Below, one piece after another: positions 61,203 to 64,000 of a stretch of 64,000 bases of DNA (its first letter is position 1; each line of letters begins with the position of its first letter). The position numbers and the translations under genes were made by a program. The notes beneath the pieces are model-generated. The model did not search any database, was not told where the DNA came from, and saw nothing but the letters and a program-made list of their open reading frames with translations. This stretch comes from Lentisphaerota bacterium (lineage in GTDB: Bacteria > Verrucomicrobiota > Lentisphaeria > Victivallales > Victivallaceae): the NCBI GenBank assembly GCA_015061545.1, contig SUWJ01000004.1:51502-115501 (forward strand), written 5' to 3'.

Positions 61203-63464
61203 ATGCAGAAAAAAACCTCCTCTCCTGATTTGGCACAATATTCCGGATCAACTGCAATCATCAGCGATCCTGCTCTGCCGCGTCTGCGGTGCGACGAAGC
61301 CCTGCCGCTGGGCAACGGCTTGCTGGGAGCATTGATATGGATGAAAAACGACCGCCTGTGCATCTCCGTAAACCGCAGTGATCTATGGGATGAACGCCGC
61401 CCGGCGGCTGAGCAGTCAGACCTTTATAACTGGCAAAGTATGTGTAAACTCATTGAGGATAAAAAATGGGATACCCTTACGGAACTTTTCCGCAAAGCGC
61501 CCGATGAACCTTTCCCCACCCTGCTCCCCGGCGGTCGTTTGGAATTTGCCTGGCAGCAGAAAGCATGCAAATTTCATCTCAACGAAAAATCGGCGATCGC
61601 CAGGATCTCCACTCCGGAAAAATGTCTGAAAATATTTGTTCCGTCGCATGAATCAGCCATCTGCCGCTGGCAGCTGGATGCGGATAAAATATCTGCTGAA
61701 CTTACTATGGAGCTCTTTTCGCCCGATGCTGAACCGCTGGCTGAATTTCTGGGTTACGGGCAGCTGCACCGGGAAAAAAATGCTTTCAGGCAGACCATTG
61801 CCGCCGGGGCGCCGGATAAAAAATTTGCTTTTGCTATGGGCTGTGATCAGATACTTCGCCGGGGCAGGCTTGAAGGCGTGATCGCCATTGCCAAAAGCGA
61901 AACTGTCAAACAGGCCGAAGATACGGTCAATGCCATGCTTACTGCGGCATTGCAAACAAGTTTCTCTACAAGTTTCAGACAGCACAAAAATGAATGGAAC
62001 AAATTCAATCAGAATTGCGATATAAAGTTCAAGGATAAAGCATTGACCGGTTTGTGGCGGCAGGCCAGATATTTTTTCAACTGCAATGCCCGCCCCGGCT
62101 GCCCGGCGATCGGACTGCCGGGAGTCTGGACGATCGATGACGGCACTTTCCCGATCTGCCGCGGCGATTATCACAACAATCTCAACACGCAATTTACCTA
62201 TATGGCATATTTGGCAGCCAATGATCTGGCGGGCGGCAGAGCTTTTTTGGACTTTTTAGCCTCGCTGCGCAATGAACACAGAGCATGGGCGGAAAAGTTT
62301 TACGGTCTCTCAGCGGGGATCGTCATTCCCGGTGCCATGACTCAAAACGGCAAAGTCGTCCCTGGGATAGTCAACTACACCTATCATCCCGACAACGGCT
62401 TGTGGATTGCCTGGATGTTTTACCGTCATTGGCGCTACACCATGGACAGGGATTTTCTGGAAAAAACAGCCTATCCATATATGAGCGAAGTCATACAGGG
62501 CGCCACAAGTCTGGCTGAATTGGACAAAAACGGCAAATATATCTATCCTTGGCATGCCTTTCCTGAGTTGGGCGATGAACAGCCGGAATCATATTTTCCG
62601 GAAATGACCTCGTATGTAAACAGCAATCTTCATGCAGTTCTGACCGCTTTGTGCGAAATGGCGGAAGTTCTGCAGAAAAAATCCGACCTGCAATATTTCC
62701 GTGAATGCCTTAAGCATTGCCGTCATCCGAAAGAGTTTGCTGCTGATTTTGATTATTATCTGCACCACAAACATGTACTGGGTATCCTGCCTGGGGTACC
62801 GCTGGATATATCCCATCGGCATCACTCGCACCTGATGTCATTTTATCCCTATGATACGATGGACACCAATGATCCGGAACAGTTCAAACTGGTACATGAA
62901 AGCATCGGACAGCTGGATTTTCTCGGCACGGGTCTTTGGGTTGGATTTTCTCTGATCTGGGCGGCGATCATGGCGCTGCGGATCGGCAATGCCCAAAAAG
63001 CGTTTTACTGGTTCAACATCTACCGCAACTGTTTTATGGGAATCAACGGTTTTTACTACAACGGCGACTACCGCGATACCGGCTGCAGCGCCTACAAATA
63101 CCGACCGTTCACGCTTGAAACGGTATTTGCGGGGCAGGAATTTATGCAGGAAACAGTTTTAAGCGAAAGCCGCGGCATACTGAAACTCTTTCCGGGCTCA
63201 GAAATTCTGATCGACGCAGAATTTAAAAAACTGCGTGCGCCCGGAGCCTTCATCGTTTCAGCGGAATTGAAAGGCCAGCAAGTGATCCGGGCAGAATTTA
63301 TTTCGGAAGCCGGCTCAACGCTGCGTATCGCCAATCCCGACGGCACAAACTGGCAGATAATTGATGTGAATACCGGAAAAAAACTGCTCTGTACCGACCA
63401 ACCGCTGCTCGCTGCTGCCACCGAATGCGGCGGGATCTATCGCCTGGAGCGCTGCATAAACTGA
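61203..63464 (+). CDS. Glycoside hydrolase family 95-type alpha-L-fucosidase/galactosidase
   Basis: A 753-residue protein with the GH95 plan: N-terminal beta domain with EALPLGNGLLGALIW, linker, (alpha/alpha)6 barrel with RGDYHNNLNTQFTYM (conserved Asn contacts) and ISHRHHSHLMSFYP, and a C-terminal beta domain. GH95 removes alpha-1,2-fucose or alpha-L-galactose from glycans. No signal peptide, so a cytoplasmic enzyme. AAAGG lies 10 bases from the ATG. Monocistronic between its own promoter and the tRNA. Confidence 0.85.
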   Translation: MQKKTSSPDLAQYSGSTAIISDPALPRLRCDEALPLGNGLLGALIWMKNDRLCISVNRSDLWDERRPAAEQSDLYNWQSMCKLIEDKKWDTLTELFRKAPDEPFPTLLPGGRLEFAWQQKACKFHLNEKSAIARISTPEKCLKIFVPSHESAICRWQLDADKISAELTMELFSPDAEPLAEFLGYGQLHREKNAFRQTIAAGAPDKKFAFAMGCDQILRRGRLEGVIAIAKSETVKQAEDTVNAMLTAALQTSFSTSFRQHKNEWNKFNQNCDIKFKDKALTGLWRQARYFFNCNARPGCPAIGLPGVWTIDDGTFPICRGDYHNNLNTQFTYMAYLAANDLAGGRAFLDFLASLRNEHRAWAEKFYGLSAGIVIPGAMTQNGKVVPGIVNYTYHPDNGLWIAWMFYRHWRYTMDRDFLEKTAYPYMSEVIQGATSLAELDKNGKYIYPWHAFPELGDEQPESYFPEMTSYVNSNLHAVLTALCEMAEVLQKKSDLQYFRECLKHCRHPKEFAADFDYYLHHKHVLGILPGVPLDISHRHHSHLMSFYPYDTMDTNDPEQFKLVHESIGQLDFLGTGLWVGFSLIWAAIMALRIGNAQKAFYWFNIYRNCFMGINGFYYNGDYRDTGCSAYKYRPFTLETVFAGQEFMQETVLSESRGILKLFPGSEILIDAEFKKLRAPGAFIVSAELKGQQVIRAEFISEAGSTLRIANPDGTNWQIIDVNTGKKLLCTDQPLLAAATECGGIYRLERCIN

Positions 63465-63633
63465 AAAATAGTGATCTGCGCCAAACAAGAAATCCTTTTT
63501 TTCAAGGCTCTGCTATTCAAAATTCATCCTGCAACATGATTCAGTTTGCATCGAAAAGAATTTCACAGACAGTTGCAGATCCACTGCCCTGAAAATTCAA
63601 TGATAAAAAGAGAGATTTTTTTCAGATAAAGAT

Positions 63634-63661
63634 TTGACAAACGTCTGATCGATGCTATATC
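63634..63661 (+). promoter_or_regulatory. Promoter of the initiator tRNA
   Basis: TTGACA (63634-63639), 16-base spacer, TATATC (63656-63661), 37 bases before the tRNA. The remainder of 63465-63633 shows no gene. Confidence 0.7.
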
Positions 63662-63697
63662 AAATAGAACTTGGAACAGACCAAGTGAAAAAAATAT

Positions 63698-63772
63698 TGC
63701 GGGGTAGAGCAGTGGCAGCTTATCAGGCTCATAACCTGAAGGTCAGTGGTTCGATTCCACTCCCCGCTACCA
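63698..63772 (+). tRNA. Initiator tRNA-Met (anticodon CAT)
   Basis: 75 bases with CCA encoded. Initiator marks: no pair at 1-72 (T-T; GCGGGG/CCCCGC pairs the rest) and the A11-T24 pair in the D stem (GAGC/GCTT). The anticodon stem ends A-G-G/C-C-T, not the usual three G-C pairs. T stem AGTGG/CCACT is perfect. Confidence 0.9.
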
Positions 63773-63782
63773 AATGAATTTC

Positions 63783-63808
63783 AGCCAGTCAACCGACTGG
63801 CTTTTTTT
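63783..63808 (+). terminator. Rho-independent terminator of the initiator tRNA
   Basis: AGCCAGTC (63783-63790), loop AACC, GACTGGCT (63795-63802), then seven T. A perfect 8-bp stem. Confidence 0.93.
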
Positions 63809-64000
63809 GTGCCGTAAAAGTGCCTACCACAAAGGACTTTGCAAAAGAACGGAAATTCTCTAAAAAACTCCCCGGACTCCGTAGCCTCGGCGAAGGAGTC
63901 TCTTTCTCTCTGTTTTTCTCTGGGACTGCGTGCCATGTCCTTCGGAGATAAAGTTTGTGTAAATCGTTGAACAACATCGAATAACAAAACTTGATCCCAA
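63809..64000. other. Window end, no supported gene
   Basis: Two minus-strand frames are open here (one could begin outside the window), rich in Arg, Glu and Phe without a recognisable domain. CTCCG...CGGCGAAGGAG stretches suggest a repeat. Not called as a gene. Confidence 0.4.

Noticed and set aside
61107..63717. Integrative element bounded by tRNA repeats
   Set aside because: No integrase gene lies between the two 20-base repeats, and the repeat is the tRNA 5' end rather than the usual 3' end; kept only as one explanation in the finding.
63781..63987. Small minus-strand gene at the window end
   Set aside because: Overlaps the tRNA terminator, has two competing open frames and no recognisable domain, and could extend outside the window; left uncalled.

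Overview
The window is one contiguous bacterial chromosome segment, moderately GC-rich except for a few AT-rich patches. The best guess for the host is a gut or sediment member of the Lentisphaerota/Verrucomicrobiota side of the PVC superphylum, possibly Victivallis-like. The inference rests on five type IV prepilin-like proteins (one with the [16 protein letters not shown] start and an H-Xn-DG tail), a five-gene pilin cassette resembling the Verru_Chthon cassette of Verrucomicrobia, several glycoside hydrolases, a secreted SUMF1-type protein, and an ECF sigma factor paired with a Ser/Thr kinase. No rRNA or 16S-grade marker is present, so the taxon is not proven.

Layout. 1-14 kb is mostly minus strand: the end of a Gfo/Idh/MocA oxidoreductase, an acyl-ACP thioesterase, a candidate SRP RNA, a malic enzyme, metW-metX, an aminotransferase with ptsI-ptsH, then the pilin cassette. 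14-35 kb is core genome, mostly plus strand: a YqfO-like protein, an M50 protease, xseA, a nuclease-fold protein, tRNA-Lys, rpmB, mazG, gmk, a CoaC-type decarboxylase, folD, a GH20 hydrolase, a PTS EIIA, secA, purL and dus. These are followed by a minus-strand operon of a sugar isomerase-like protein, DAHP synthase and ahcY. 35.6-39.3 kb holds a lipoprotein, an unusually structured 455-base intergenic region, and ppdK. 39.5-49 kb is a plus-strand polysaccharide locus: pseudopilin, secreted glycosidase-like protein, small secreted jelly-roll protein, GntR/LacI-type regulator, GH78-type and GH106-type rhamnosidases. 49-52 kb carries a SUMF1 protein, a membrane Ser/Thr kinase and its sigma factor. 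52.3-54.5 kb is an AT-rich island: tRNA-His, an array of hairpins spaced by GCTTCAT heptamers, and a fic gene flanked by inverted copies of part of that array. 54.5-64 kb holds a four-domain sulfur-transfer flavoprotein, an AraC regulator diverging from a GH127 arabinofuranosidase, a second ECF sigma factor, a GH95 hydrolase whose leader contains the first 20 bases of the initiator tRNA gene, and that tRNA gene itself.

How the genes fit together. ptsH, ptsI and a lone EIIA make a phosphorelay with no permease in view, so a regulatory PTS is more likely than sugar import. ppdK, malic enzyme and ptsI all act at the phosphoenolpyruvate/pyruvate node. The GH78, GH106, GH127, GH95 and GH20 enzymes point to rhamnose-, arabinose-, fucose- and hexosamine-containing plant or host glycans; most lack signal peptides and so should act on imported oligosaccharides. 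metX-metW and ahcY belong to methionine/SAM metabolism.

Promoters across the window share one form: TTGNNN, a 16-17 base spacer, and most often TATATT. This uniformity was used to choose several start codons. The most unusual features are the tRNA-derived leader of the GH95 gene, the fic island with its heptamer-hairpin array, the tandem rod-like RNAs upstream of ppdK, and the pilin cassette with non-glycine cleavage sites.
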